NCBI RefSeq assembly: GCF_013523165.1
Contig: NZ_JAAMQI010000021.1
Span: 1 to 64,000 of the forward strand
Origin: Pseudomonas entomophila
GTDB lineage: Bacteria > Pseudomonadota > Gammaproteobacteria > Pseudomonadales > Pseudomonadaceae
Direction: 5' to 3'
Length of the DNA stretch: 64,000 bases
The notes beneath the pieces were generated by a model, which saw nothing but the letters and a program-made list of their open reading frames with translations, had not been told where the DNA came from and made no database searches. This document shows, in pieces, positions 17,095 through 24,871 of the stretch (its first letter is position 1; each line of letters starts with the position of its first letter). The position numbers and the translations under genes are program-made.

Positions 17095-18372
17095 CTAGCG
17101 CTCGATGATCGCCGTCACGCCCTGACCACCCGCCGCGCAGATGGAAATCAACCCCCGCCCCTTCCCGGCATGCGCCAGCAACTTGGCCAGGTGCGCCAGG
17201 ATACGCCCGCCCGTTGCCGCGAACGGGTGACCGGCCGCCAGCGAACTGCCCTTGACGTTCAACCGGCTGCGGTCGATCGCGCCCAGGGCGCCGGGCAGCC
17301 CCAGCGTCTCGCGGCAGTACGCCTCGCTTTCCCAGGCCTTGAGCGTGCACAGCACTTGCGCTGCGAAGGCCTCGTGGATTTCGTAATAGTCGAAATCCTG
17401 CAGGCTCAGGCCATTGCGGGCCAGCAACCGGGGCACGGCATGCACTGGCGCCATCAGCAACCCCTCCTGGCCCCTGACGAAGTCCACCGCCGCCGTCTCG
17501 CCATCGACCCACCAGGCCTGGACCGGCAGCCCTTGTGCCTCGGCCCAGGCCTCGCTCCCGAGCAGCACCAGGGACGCACCGTCGGTGAGCGGGGTCGAGT
17601 TGCCCGCCGTCAACGTACCCTGCCCGCCACGCTCGAACACCGGCTTGAGGGCCGCCAGCTGCGCATCGGTCAGGCCGGGCCGCAACGTGTTGTCGCGCGT
17701 CAGCCCCAGGTAAGGCGTGAGCAGGTCGTCATGCCAGCCTTCAGCGTACGACGCGGCCAGGCGCCGATGGCTGAGCAGCGCCAGGGCATCCTGTTCTTCC
17801 CGCAGAATCTGCCAGTGCTGGGCCATGCGCTCGCAGTGCTGGCCCATGGACAAACCGGTCCGTGGTTCGCCATTGCGCGGCAACTCAGGCTTCAGGTGCG
17901 ACGGGCGCACCTTGAGAAAGGGCTTGAGCCGCTGGCCAAGGTCCTTGCCACGATTGGCCTGCAACAGCACCTGGCGCAGGCCTTCGCTGACAGCGATCGG
18001 CGCATCCGACGTGCTGTCCACACCGCCGGCGATGCCACAGTCGATCTGCCCCAGGGCGATCTTGTTCGCCACCAGCAGGGCCGCTTCCAGCCCCGTGCCG
18101 CAGGCTTGCTGCACGTCATAGGCAGGCGTCTGCGCAGACAACCGCGACCCCAGCACGCACTCGCGGGTCAGGTTCAGGTCGCGCGAATGCTTGAGCACCG
18201 CCCCGGCCACCACCTCCCCCAGGCGCTGGCCATGCAGGCGATAGCGCTCGACCAGGCCCTCCAGGGTGGCGGTCAGCATCGCCTGGTTGCTGGCCTGGGC
18301 GTAGGCACCGTTGGAACGGGCGAACGGGATTCGGTTGCCGCCGATGATCGCGACCCGACGTGCTTCACGCAT
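17095..18372 (-). CDS. acetyl-CoA C-acyltransferase (thiolase)
   Basis: 425-residue thiolase. The nucleophile lies in QQACGTGLEAA, and the active-site histidine in EIHEAFAAQ with GHPFAATGGR; the usual C-terminal GGGxG appears as AAGGQGV. It cleaves or condenses acyl-CoAs. Two ATGs are possible; the one at 18372 (MREARRVAIIGG) sits 9 nt after AGGAGG and is preferred to 18378. It is divergent from a FabG4-type reductase and a MaoC hydratase, which suggests joint action on 3-hydroxyacyl or 3-oxoacyl-CoA intermediates. It resembles FadA2/FadI-like thiolases rather than FadA of the fatty-acid complex. Confidence 0.88.
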   Translation of the reverse strand: MREARRVAIIGGNRIPFARSNGAYAQASNQAMLTATLEGLVERYRLHGQRLGEVVAGAVLKHSRDLNLTRECVLGSRLSAQTPAYDVQQACGTGLEAALLVANKIALGQIDCGIAGGVDSTSDAPIAVSEGLRQVLLQANRGKDLGQRLKPFLKVRPSHLKPELPRNGEPRTGLSMGQHCERMAQHWQILREEQDALALLSHRRLAASYAEGWHDDLLTPYLGLTRDNTLRPGLTDAQLAALKPVFERGGQGTLTAGNSTPLTDGASLVLLGSEAWAEAQGLPVQAWWVDGETAAVDFVRGQEGLLMAPVHAVPRLLARNGLSLQDFDYYEIHEAFAAQVLCTLKAWESEAYCRETLGLPGALGAIDRSRLNVKGSSLAAGHPFAATGGRILAHLAKLLAHAGKGRGLISICAAGGQGVTAIIER

Positions 18373-18488
18373 GCGCATACTCCTCCTGACACCTCTTGAT
18401 CCATAGAGCCTAGGTGTTTTTGCCCGGTTCGAACGACCCCGGCGTACGAATGGTCCACACTGCATGCTTGCCTCAAGGAGACCCGTAC

Positions 18489-19841
18489 ATGAGTGATCGA
18501 TACCTTGGCTTCGCCAACTCCCCCCTGGGCCGGCGCCTGGTCGACGCGCTCGGGCTGCCCCGTCCTGCCCCGCTGGAGCGCTGGCAATCCGGCCGCCTGC
18601 GCCCGGTCGACGGCGCCCTGGTCATCGGTGGCGGGCCCCTGGCGAATACAGTGGAAGCGTTCGCCGCGCGCCTGACCGACACCTGCTACAGCTACGCCGG
18701 CGAAGGCTTGCACACGCCCGCCTGGGTGGCCGGGCTGGGGCCGAAGCTCAAGGCGGTGGTCTTCGACGCCAGTCACCTGTCCGACAGCGGCCAGCTCAAG
18801 CAGTTGCGCGAATTCTTCCAGCCGCTGCTGCGCAGCCTCGACCGCAGTGCCCACGTGGTCCTCCTCGGCAAGCCCCCGGAAACCGTGCAGGACCCGGCCG
18901 CCAGTGTCGCCCAGCGCGCCCTCGAAGGGTTCAGCCGCTCGCTGGCCAAGGAGCTGCGCAACGGTGCCACGGCTCAACTGCTGTACGTGAGCGAAGACGC
19001 CCACGACCAGCTCGAAGGCGCCCTGCGCTTCTTCCTGTCGCCCAAGAGCGCCTTCGTATCCGGCCAGGTCCTGCGCCTGCAAGGGTGCGAGCGCCAGGTC
19101 CAGGACTGGACCCGCCCCCTGGGTGGCTGCCGGGCCTTGGTGACCGGCGCAGCCCGCGGCATCGGCGCCTCGATCGCCGAAACCCTGGTGCGCGATGGCG
19201 CCGAGGTGGTGTTGCTGGATGTGCCCCAGGCACGTCAGGACCTGGAGGCCCTGGCGGCTCGCCTGGGAGGCCAGGCGCTGGCCCTCGACATCTGCGCCGC
19301 CGATGCCGCCGAACGCCTGCAGGCGAGCCTGGGCGACGGCGTGGACCTGGTCGTGCACAACGCCGGCATCACCCGTGACAAGACCTTGGCCAACATGACG
19401 CCCGAGTACTGGGACTCGGTCATGGCGGTGAACCTCGACGCCCCCCAGGTCCTGACCCAGGCTCTGTTCGACACCGGCACCCTGCGCAGCGGCGGCCGCG
19501 TGGTGCTGTTGGCGTCGGTCAGCGGCATCGCCGGCAACCGTGGCCAGACCAACTACGCCACGAGCAAGGCCGGACTGATCGGCCTGGCACAGGCGCTGGC
19601 CCCTCGCCTTGCCGAACGCGGGGTAACCATCAACGCCGTGGCCCCAGGCTTCATCGAGACCCACATGACCGCCGCCATGCCCTTCGGGCTGCGCGAGGCC
19701 GGCCGGCGCCTGGCCTCCCTGGGCCAGGGCGGGCGTTCGCAGGATGTGGCCGAGGCCGTGGCCTGGCTCGGGCAACCGGGCTCCGGGGCCGTCACCGGCC
19801 AGGTGCTGCGGGTCTGCGGCCAGGCCTTGATGGGAGCATGA
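18489..19841 (+). CDS. FabG4-type 3-oxoacyl-(ACP/CoA) reductase, long form
   Basis: 450-residue reductase with two Rossmann-like halves. An N-terminal domain (about 1-205) lacks a clear nucleotide motif, and a C-terminal classical SDR domain carries VTGAARGIGAS, NAGI, a Ser in VSGIAG and the YATSK catalytic pair. This long architecture is that of mycobacterial FabG4 rather than the 245-residue housekeeping FabG, and implies CoA- or ACP-linked 3-oxoacyl reduction with NAD(P)H. The ATG follows AAGGAG. Its stop overlaps the MaoC start (ATGA). A shared promoter region of 116 bp separates it from the divergent thiolase. Confidence 0.88.
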   Translation: MSDRYLGFANSPLGRRLVDALGLPRPAPLERWQSGRLRPVDGALVIGGGPLANTVEAFAARLTDTCYSYAGEGLHTPAWVAGLGPKLKAVVFDASHLSDSGQLKQLREFFQPLLRSLDRSAHVVLLGKPPETVQDPAASVAQRALEGFSRSLAKELRNGATAQLLYVSEDAHDQLEGALRFFLSPKSAFVSGQVLRLQGCERQVQDWTRPLGGCRALVTGAARGIGASIAETLVRDGAEVVLLDVPQARQDLEALAARLGGQALALDICAADAAERLQASLGDGVDLVVHNAGITRDKTLANMTPEYWDSVMAVNLDAPQVLTQALFDTGTLRSGGRVVLLASVSGIAGNRGQTNYATSKAGLIGLAQALAPRLAERGVTINAVAPGFIETHMTAAMPFGLREAGRRLASLGQGGRSQDVAEAVAWLGQPGSGAVTGQVLRVCGQALMGA

Positions 19842-20707
19842 ACATGGCTATCGAGTGGCATGACCTGCACGCCCCCGACCCGACCGCAAGCCTGTACCTG
19901 CGCGCGTTGCGCACACGCACGATACGTGGCAAGACACTGCCCGCCCATGGCCTGCGCTGCACCCTGCGCGTGGACCGCGACCACCTGGCCGCCTACCGAG
20001 GCCTGTGCCGCTTTCCTGACGACAGCCATCTGCCGGCGACCTACCCCCACGTCCTGGCCTTCGGCTTGCACCTGCAACTGATGACCGCGCCGGACTTCCC
20101 CTTCCCGCTGCTGGGCATGGTCCACCTGGGCAACCGTCTCGAGGTCCTGCGCCCACTGGGCGCCCTCGACAGCCTGCAGTTCGCGGTGCACGCCGAGAAC
20201 CTGCGCCCGCATGCCAAGGGTGGCACCTTCGACCTGGTCACCGAGGCCGAGGATGGCCTGGGTGTGATCTGGCGCGAGACCAGCCGCATGCTGGTCCGCG
20301 GCCTGCGCCTCGACGTCCCGGCAGACGCTGACGCCACAGCGCACGACGCCCCGTCCACGCAGGCCCCTTTGACCCGCTGGTACGCCGACAGTGACATCGG
20401 CCGTCGCTACGCCAAGGTCAGCGGCGATTACAACCCGATTCACCTGAGCGCCGTCAGCGCTCGACTGTTCGGCTTCCCCACGGCCATCGCCCACGGCATG
20501 TACAGCCTGGCCAGAACCCTGGCGGCCTTGCAGGATCACCTGCCTTCCAGCGGTCATGGCGTCGAGGTCGCCTTCCACAAGCCGATCCGCCTGCCCAGCG
20601 AGGTGATCCTCTCCACCAGCGATCTACAGGGCACGACCGGGCAGATGCGCCTGGAGGGGCACAGCGGGCCCTTGCACCTGGAGGGTCGCTGGTACGGGCT
20701 GACCTGA
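19838..20707 (+). CDS. MaoC-family (R)-hydratase/dehydratase
   Basis: 289-residue double-hotdog protein. The hydratase-2 motif is complete in the C-terminal half (YAKVSGDYNPIHLSAVSA, then FPTAIAHGMYSLAR), with the catalytic Asp/His pair in DYNPIH. It would hydrate trans-2-enoyl-CoA to (R)-3-hydroxyacyl-CoA or the reverse. The start ATG overlaps the stop of the long FabG reductase; a second ATG lies two codons on. The size and pairing match mycobacterial HtdX-like proteins and fit the neighbouring reductase and thiolase. Confidence 0.87.
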   Translation: MNMAIEWHDLHAPDPTASLYLRALRTRTIRGKTLPAHGLRCTLRVDRDHLAAYRGLCRFPDDSHLPATYPHVLAFGLHLQLMTAPDFPFPLLGMVHLGNRLEVLRPLGALDSLQFAVHAENLRPHAKGGTFDLVTEAEDGLGVIWRETSRMLVRGLRLDVPADADATAHDAPSTQAPLTRWYADSDIGRRYAKVSGDYNPIHLSAVSARLFGFPTAIAHGMYSLARTLAALQDHLPSSGHGVEVAFHKPIRLPSEVILSTSDLQGTTGQMRLEGHSGPLHLEGRWYGLT

Positions 20708-20820
20708 GGACCGGGGGGGCACCGACCTGCACGGCCCGTCCGATGCGGTCTTGCCCCTTGCGTTGCCTCGACGCGGGCCCGAAGCTATGCGCCTGGGTCC
20801 GCATTGATGAAACGAGTCCG

Positions 20821-21126
20821 ATGAACCTGTCCGAACTGACCGCACGCCTGCATGCCATCCGCGACGCCAACGACTGGCAACGCTTCCACAGCCCCAAGAA
20901 CCTGGCCATGGCGGCCAGCGTCGAAATGGCCGAGCTGGTCGAGATCTTCCAGTGGCTCGGCGAAGACCAGTCACGTCAACTGCCCGCCGATCAGCTGGCC
21001 CACGCCGGTCAGGAGATCGGTGACGTGGTGCTGTACCTGTTGCTGCTGTGCAGCGAACTGGGGCTGGACCTGGACACCGTCGTGCGCGACAAGCTGGCCG
21101 ACAGCGAACGGCGCTTCGCCCGATGA
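20821..21126 (+). CDS. MazG-like nucleotide pyrophosphohydrolase
   Basis: 101-residue all-alpha NTP pyrophosphatase of the MazG/RS21-C6 type. The metal-binding acidic residues are seen in EMAELVEIFQWL and EIGDVVLYLLLL (E-x2-E ... E-x2-D). It probably cleaves abnormal or excess (d)NTPs to NMP and PPi, as a house-cleaning enzyme. I start at MNLSELTARL; upstream codons are unlike the family. Its stop overlaps cmoM (ATGA), an arrangement implying one transcript with the tRNA methyltransferase. Confidence 0.87.
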   Translation: MNLSELTARLHAIRDANDWQRFHSPKNLAMAASVEMAELVEIFQWLGEDQSRQLPADQLAHAGQEIGDVVLYLLLLCSELGLDLDTVVRDKLADSERRFAR

Positions 21127-21872
21127 ACGATCGTCACTTCGACGCGCTGGCCACGCGCTTTGCGCACAAGATCTACGGCGGTGCCAAAGGCGCCATCCGC
21201 CTTGCCGTCCTGCAGGCCGACCTGGCGCAGACCCTGCCCGACCGCCCGTTGCGCGTGCTCGACGTCGGTGCCGGGCTGGGGCACATGGCGCTGTGGCTGG
21301 CCGAACGTGGGCACCAGGTGACGCTCGCCGAGCCTGCCGCGCCCATGCTCGAAGGCGCGCGTGAGCGATTTGCCGAGGCCGGTCGACACGCCACCTTCCT
21401 CCAGGCCGACTGGCAGTCCCTGCCGGCGCAGCTCGACACTCCCTTCGACCTGGTCGTCTGCCATGCCGTCCTGGAGTGGCTGGCCGAGCCACCGGCCATC
21501 CTGCCGGTCCTGCGCCACCTGACCCGTGACGATGGCTGGCTGTCCCTGGCGTTCTACAACCGCGATGCCCTGGTCTACCGCAACCTGCTCAAGGGCCACT
21601 GGCGCAAGTTGCGCAGCGACGAACTGGCCGGAGAGAAGCAGAGCCTCACCCCACAGACGCCCCTCGACCCTCGCGAACTGCGCACGCAACTCGAACCCCT
21701 CTGGCAGGTCGAAAGCGAAAGCGGCGTACGTGTCTTCCACGACTACATGCCCAGGGACTTCCAGACCAAGGCGGCGTTGGCCGACCTGCTGGAGATGGAA
21801 CTGGCCCACCGCCGTCACCCCAGCTTCGCCGGATTAGGTCGCTACCTGCACTGGATCTGCAGGCCACGCTGA
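21123..21872 (+). CDS. cmoM: tRNA 5-carboxymethoxyuridine methyltransferase
   Basis: 249-residue SAM-dependent methyltransferase, CmoM (formerly SmtA) type. Motif I is LDVGAGLGHMALWLAERGH, and the family-typical FYNRDALVYRNLLKGHW lies in the second half. CmoM methylates cmo5U34 of some tRNAs to the methyl ester, improving wobble decoding. The ATG overlaps the MazG-like stop by 4 bp, and a lipoprotein gene starts 24 bp later. The assignment rests on these motifs; a generic methyltransferase is the alternative. Confidence 0.82.
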   Translation: MNDRHFDALATRFAHKIYGGAKGAIRLAVLQADLAQTLPDRPLRVLDVGAGLGHMALWLAERGHQVTLAEPAAPMLEGARERFAEAGRHATFLQADWQSLPAQLDTPFDLVVCHAVLEWLAEPPAILPVLRHLTRDDGWLSLAFYNRDALVYRNLLKGHWRKLRSDELAGEKQSLTPQTPLDPRELRTQLEPLWQVESESGVRVFHDYMPRDFQTKAALADLLEMELAHRRHPSFAGLGRYLHWICRPR

Positions 21873-21895
21873 TGACAACCCGGCAGGAGGTCACC

Positions 21896-22525
21896 ATGTT
21901 GCATCGACGCCTGTGCCTGGCCGTGCTGCCTTTCGTGCTGAGTGCCTGCCAGAGCCCCAACCCGTACGTCGCCAGTTCGCTGCCCCTGCCGCCCGCGCCG
22001 GCGCAGGCCAGCCGGACCTTCGACGCCAGCGCCTACCCGGCACCTCCCCGCGACTACGGCCGCTACCGAAGCTGGAGCTGGCGTGAAGGTCGCCTGCCGA
22101 GCGGGGGGGCCAACACCGACCCTGCGCAACTGGCCGATGCCATCGGCAGCGCGCTCGACCAGCAAGGCCTGCGCCCGGCACGGGACCGCGCGGGCGATGT
22201 GCTGGTCAGCGCGAACGTCCGGCTCGAGCGGCGGGTGCGCCAGGTGCGCGATTATGACGACTACCCCTACGGCGGCTCGCCCTACGGCGGCGTAGGCTAC
22301 GGTGGCTATCGCAACGGCTATGGCGGTTACGCCAGCGTTCCGGTGGTGCGCACCTACACGGTCGAAGTGATGGTGGTGAACATCGACCTGTTCGATGCGC
22401 GGGACGGCCAACCCGTGTGGAGCGGCAGCGCCGAAACCGGCAGCGATGGCTCATCGCCGCGGGAACGCGAAGGCGCCGTGCGCGAGGCGGTCAAGAAAGC
22501 GCTGAGCGGCTTCCCGCCCAGCTGA
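21896..22525 (+). CDS. DUF4136 lipoprotein (first of tandem pair)
   Basis: 209-residue predicted lipoprotein: the signal peptide ends in LPFVLSAC with the lipid-modified Cys18. The DUF4136 domain follows (YRSWSW, then ALDQQGLRPARDRAGDVLV), interrupted by a glycine/tyrosine-rich insert at about residues 125-145. Function is unknown. The ATG has a strong AGGAGG. The next gene encodes a paralogue 22 bp downstream, so this is a local duplication that has diverged considerably. Confidence 0.85.
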   Translation: MLHRRLCLAVLPFVLSACQSPNPYVASSLPLPPAPAQASRTFDASAYPAPPRDYGRYRSWSWREGRLPSGGANTDPAQLADAIGSALDQQGLRPARDRAGDVLVSANVRLERRVRQVRDYDDYPYGGSPYGGVGYGGYRNGYGGYASVPVVRTYTVEVMVVNIDLFDARDGQPVWSGSAETGSDGSSPREREGAVREAVKKALSGFPPS

Positions 22526-22547
22526 ATACAGGTAACGGAGAAAGGCC

Positions 22548-23111
22548 ATGGTCTCTCGTATCGTGCTGCTGTCGTTCATGCTGTTGCTGGGCGCTTGCGC
22601 CACCAGCCACGTCTCACAGGATTTCGATGCCGGGCGCGATTTCGCGGCCTATCGCAGCTGGGCCTGGCAACGACCGGCACTGGAGTACCGCCCGGACGAC
22701 CCACGCATCAAGAGCGACTTGACCGAGCAACGCATCCGCGAAGCCATCGCCAGCCAGCTCGACCAACGGGGCCTGCGCCCGGCTCAGGCGAGTGCGCCGG
22801 CAGACGTGACGGTACGCGCCTACCTGGTGGTCGAGGATCGTCAGCAACAGGTCACCAACAACTACGGCGCAGGCTGGGGCGGCTACTGGGGAGGGGGGTA
22901 CTGGGGCGGTCCGATGTACAACGAGACGCGCAGCATCGACTACAAGGTCGCCACGCTTCAGATCGACCTGTTCGACGGTCGCGACGGCAAGCTGGTCTGG
23001 CGAGGCAGCGCAGAGCACGTGGTCGACGAATCGGCGTCTGGCCCGCAGGCGCGCAGCCAGGCCATCCAGAAAGAGATAGGCCAGATCATGGCGCATTATC
23101 CGCCGCGCTGA
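22548..23111 (+). CDS. DUF4136 lipoprotein (second of tandem pair)
   Basis: 187-residue predicted lipoprotein with lipobox LLGAC (Cys17) and a DUF4136 domain (FAAYRSWAWQRP, then IASQLDQRGLRPAQASAPAD). Like its upstream paralogue it has a short aromatic/glycine-rich loop (GWGGYWGGGYWGG) mid-domain and the shared ending IDLFDGRDGKLVWRGSAE. It probably sits in the periplasm or inner face of the outer membrane. Function is unknown. The start follows GGAGAAAGG. Confidence 0.85.
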   Translation: MVSRIVLLSFMLLLGACATSHVSQDFDAGRDFAAYRSWAWQRPALEYRPDDPRIKSDLTEQRIREAIASQLDQRGLRPAQASAPADVTVRAYLVVEDRQQQVTNNYGAGWGGYWGGGYWGGPMYNETRSIDYKVATLQIDLFDGRDGKLVWRGSAEHVVDESASGPQARSQAIQKEIGQIMAHYPPR

Positions 23112-23220
23112 CCCTGCATGATGCCATCTAGCCATCGTTTCAGGTTTTTTACATCCGTTTACAGGCTCGCATCGCCGAGACGGTCTACCCTGAAAGCAAG
23201 GCTGCCGTCAGCCTGAACCG

Positions 23221-23721
23221 ATGACCAACCTGAAGCGTGGTGCTGGGTCGATGCAGAGCATTGTTCTCTTGATGTGGCTGGCCATGTGTTCCGAGCAGGA
23301 CATCCGCGGACGTCAGATCGCCGACACCCTGACCCTCGGCGTTGCCACCGGGGCCCTGATCTGGCTGTTCGCCACGGGGCACACCTGGATTGGCGCCTCG
23401 GCCAGCGATGCCGGATGGGGGCTGGCAATCGTCATGATGATGACGCTGCCCGGTTACTGGCTCGGGCATTTCGCGGCTGGGGATGTGAAACTGCTAGGTG
23501 CCTTGGCATTGGCGACCAGCCATGACTATGTGTTGGGCACTTTCATCGGTGCAGGCATTGCCTTGCTGGTCTGGATACTGGGGCGTCGTCGCCTGTGGAC
23601 GGTGCTCAACGCACGGCTCAAGCAGCGCATGCGCCAGGTGATCGAAGGCCTTGGCGACAAACAGCCGCTGGCACCCTACGTGATGGTCGGGTTCGTCTGG
23701 ACGGTGCTGTGGTTGTCGTGA
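23221..23721 (+). CDS. small A24-family prepilin peptidase-like membrane protein
   Basis: 166 residues with about four to five membrane helices. Two aspartates typical of aspartic prepilin peptidases are present: Asp27 in SEQDIRGRQI and Asp88 in AAGDVKLLGAL. The second motif is AAGD instead of the usual GxGD. Size fits CpaA/TadV-type enzymes that process pilins of tad/Flp systems, but no pilin or tad genes are in the window. No good Shine-Dalgarno precedes 23221; the ATG at 23251 is an alternative. The next gene is a regulator on the same strand. Confidence 0.75.
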   Translation: MTNLKRGAGSMQSIVLLMWLAMCSEQDIRGRQIADTLTLGVATGALIWLFATGHTWIGASASDAGWGLAIVMMMTLPGYWLGHFAAGDVKLLGALALATSHDYVLGTFIGAGIALLVWILGRRRLWTVLNARLKQRMRQVIEGLGDKQPLAPYVMVGFVWTVLWLS

Positions 23722-23804
23722 ATCTGATCGCGCTGCAGGCCTTTCTGCAGCCATGAATCGCCCGGTAATGGCGCAGGAGCGCCACCGTCGACAGGGAGTT
23801 GAAC

Positions 23805-24593
23805 GTGAGTCAGCGTAACCATGAAGTGAAAGTCCTCATCGTCCATGATGGCGTGTGCGCCGTCGATGCCCTGCGCACCGTGCTCACACGTGACGGTTAC
23901 GCCCACGTCACCGTCGAGGGCCCGGCGCAGGCCTTGAAGCGCTATGCCGCCGAAGCCGACATCGGCTTGATCGTCTGCGCCGTACAGACACCCGATGTCG
24001 AGCACTGGGCGCTGGTCCGATCCCTGGAGCGTGTCGGCACCCCGCAACGTGCCTTCAGGGCCACGCTGATCACTCAACGCGACGACGCCCCTGCCGTGCT
24101 CCAGGCGCTGCGTGCAGGGTTCGCCGATTATCACGCACGCCCGCTCGATCTCGACGAGTGGCTGCTCGAGATGCACCGACTGGAACACGAAGTGCTCCAG
24201 GGGCGCCGGGTCCAGCAGGACGTCGAGCACCTCAGCCAGCGCCTGCAAGACCTGGGCGATTTCATCGACCATCTGCACCAGGATCTCGAACGCGCCCGCG
24301 GCGGCAACCTGTCTCGTCGCTCGAGTGATCCAGACATCGAGGTGGACACCGACCTCGAATTGTTGCCAGCCGTGTTCGGCGCCCTTTCGCCCCGGCAACT
24401 GGAAGTCGCGCGCCTGGTCGGGCGCGGCCAGACCAACCATCAGATCGGCTGCGCGCTCGGTATCACCGAAAACACGGTCAAACTCTACGTGTCCCAGGTG
24501 CTACGCCTGACACGCATGCACAACCGGACCCAGCTGGCCCTTGCCCTGACGCCCAGCTCGTCGCCGGTGCGACAGCGGTTGACCAACCATTGA
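23805..24593 (+). CDS. LuxR-type regulator with degenerate receiver domain
   Basis: 262 residues: receiver-like domain (about 8-120), a probable coiled coil (about 128-175, with repeated Leu/Glu heptads) and a C-terminal LuxR HTH (LSPRQLEVARLVGRGQTN, then ENTVKLYVSQVLRL). The phospho-acceptor aspartate position is Ala59 (VCAVQTP), so conventional phosphorylation is unlikely. I start at the GTG at 23805, spaced well from GGGAG; a TTG two codons earlier is too close to it. Its role is unknown. The A24 peptidase gene 83 bp upstream makes pilus regulation a guess. Confidence 0.82.
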   Translation: MSQRNHEVKVLIVHDGVCAVDALRTVLTRDGYAHVTVEGPAQALKRYAAEADIGLIVCAVQTPDVEHWALVRSLERVGTPQRAFRATLITQRDDAPAVLQALRAGFADYHARPLDLDEWLLEMHRLEHEVLQGRRVQQDVEHLSQRLQDLGDFIDHLHQDLERARGGNLSRRSSDPDIEVDTDLELLPAVFGALSPRQLEVARLVGRGQTNHQIGCALGITENTVKLYVSQVLRLTRMHNRTQLALALTPSSSPVRQRLTNH

Positions 24594-24640
24594 GCGAGCA
24601 GGCGGCCAGTGACGTGGCCTGCGAGGCAGGTGGCGACGAG

Positions 24641-24820
24641 CCGGACGCTATCGCGGGCAAGCCCGCTCCCACAAGTGGCTGCTCCCACAGGTTGCTTCAG
24701 GCAGGCAGCACAGCTCGCTGCTTCAGATGGCAGCACAATGATTCGCATCGGTACCTGTTTCTAGCAGGCAGAAACAGGCTGGCTCAGCATCCTGTGGGAG
24801 CGGGCTTGCCCGCGATGGCG
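24641..24820. repeat. inverted pair of REP elements
   Basis: REP copies at 24641-24673 (core TCGCGGGCAAGCCCGC) and 24793-24820 (core GCGGGCTTGCCCGCGA) lie in opposite orientations within the 278-bp gap between the LuxR gene and pbpC. Each is a hairpin on its own, and the two can also pair with each other. The rest of the gap shows no gene. Confidence 0.8.
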
Positions 24821-24871
24821 GTCGTGATTTCACCTGATTGGTCAAAGGCTGTCTTGCCCCTCACCGACGCC

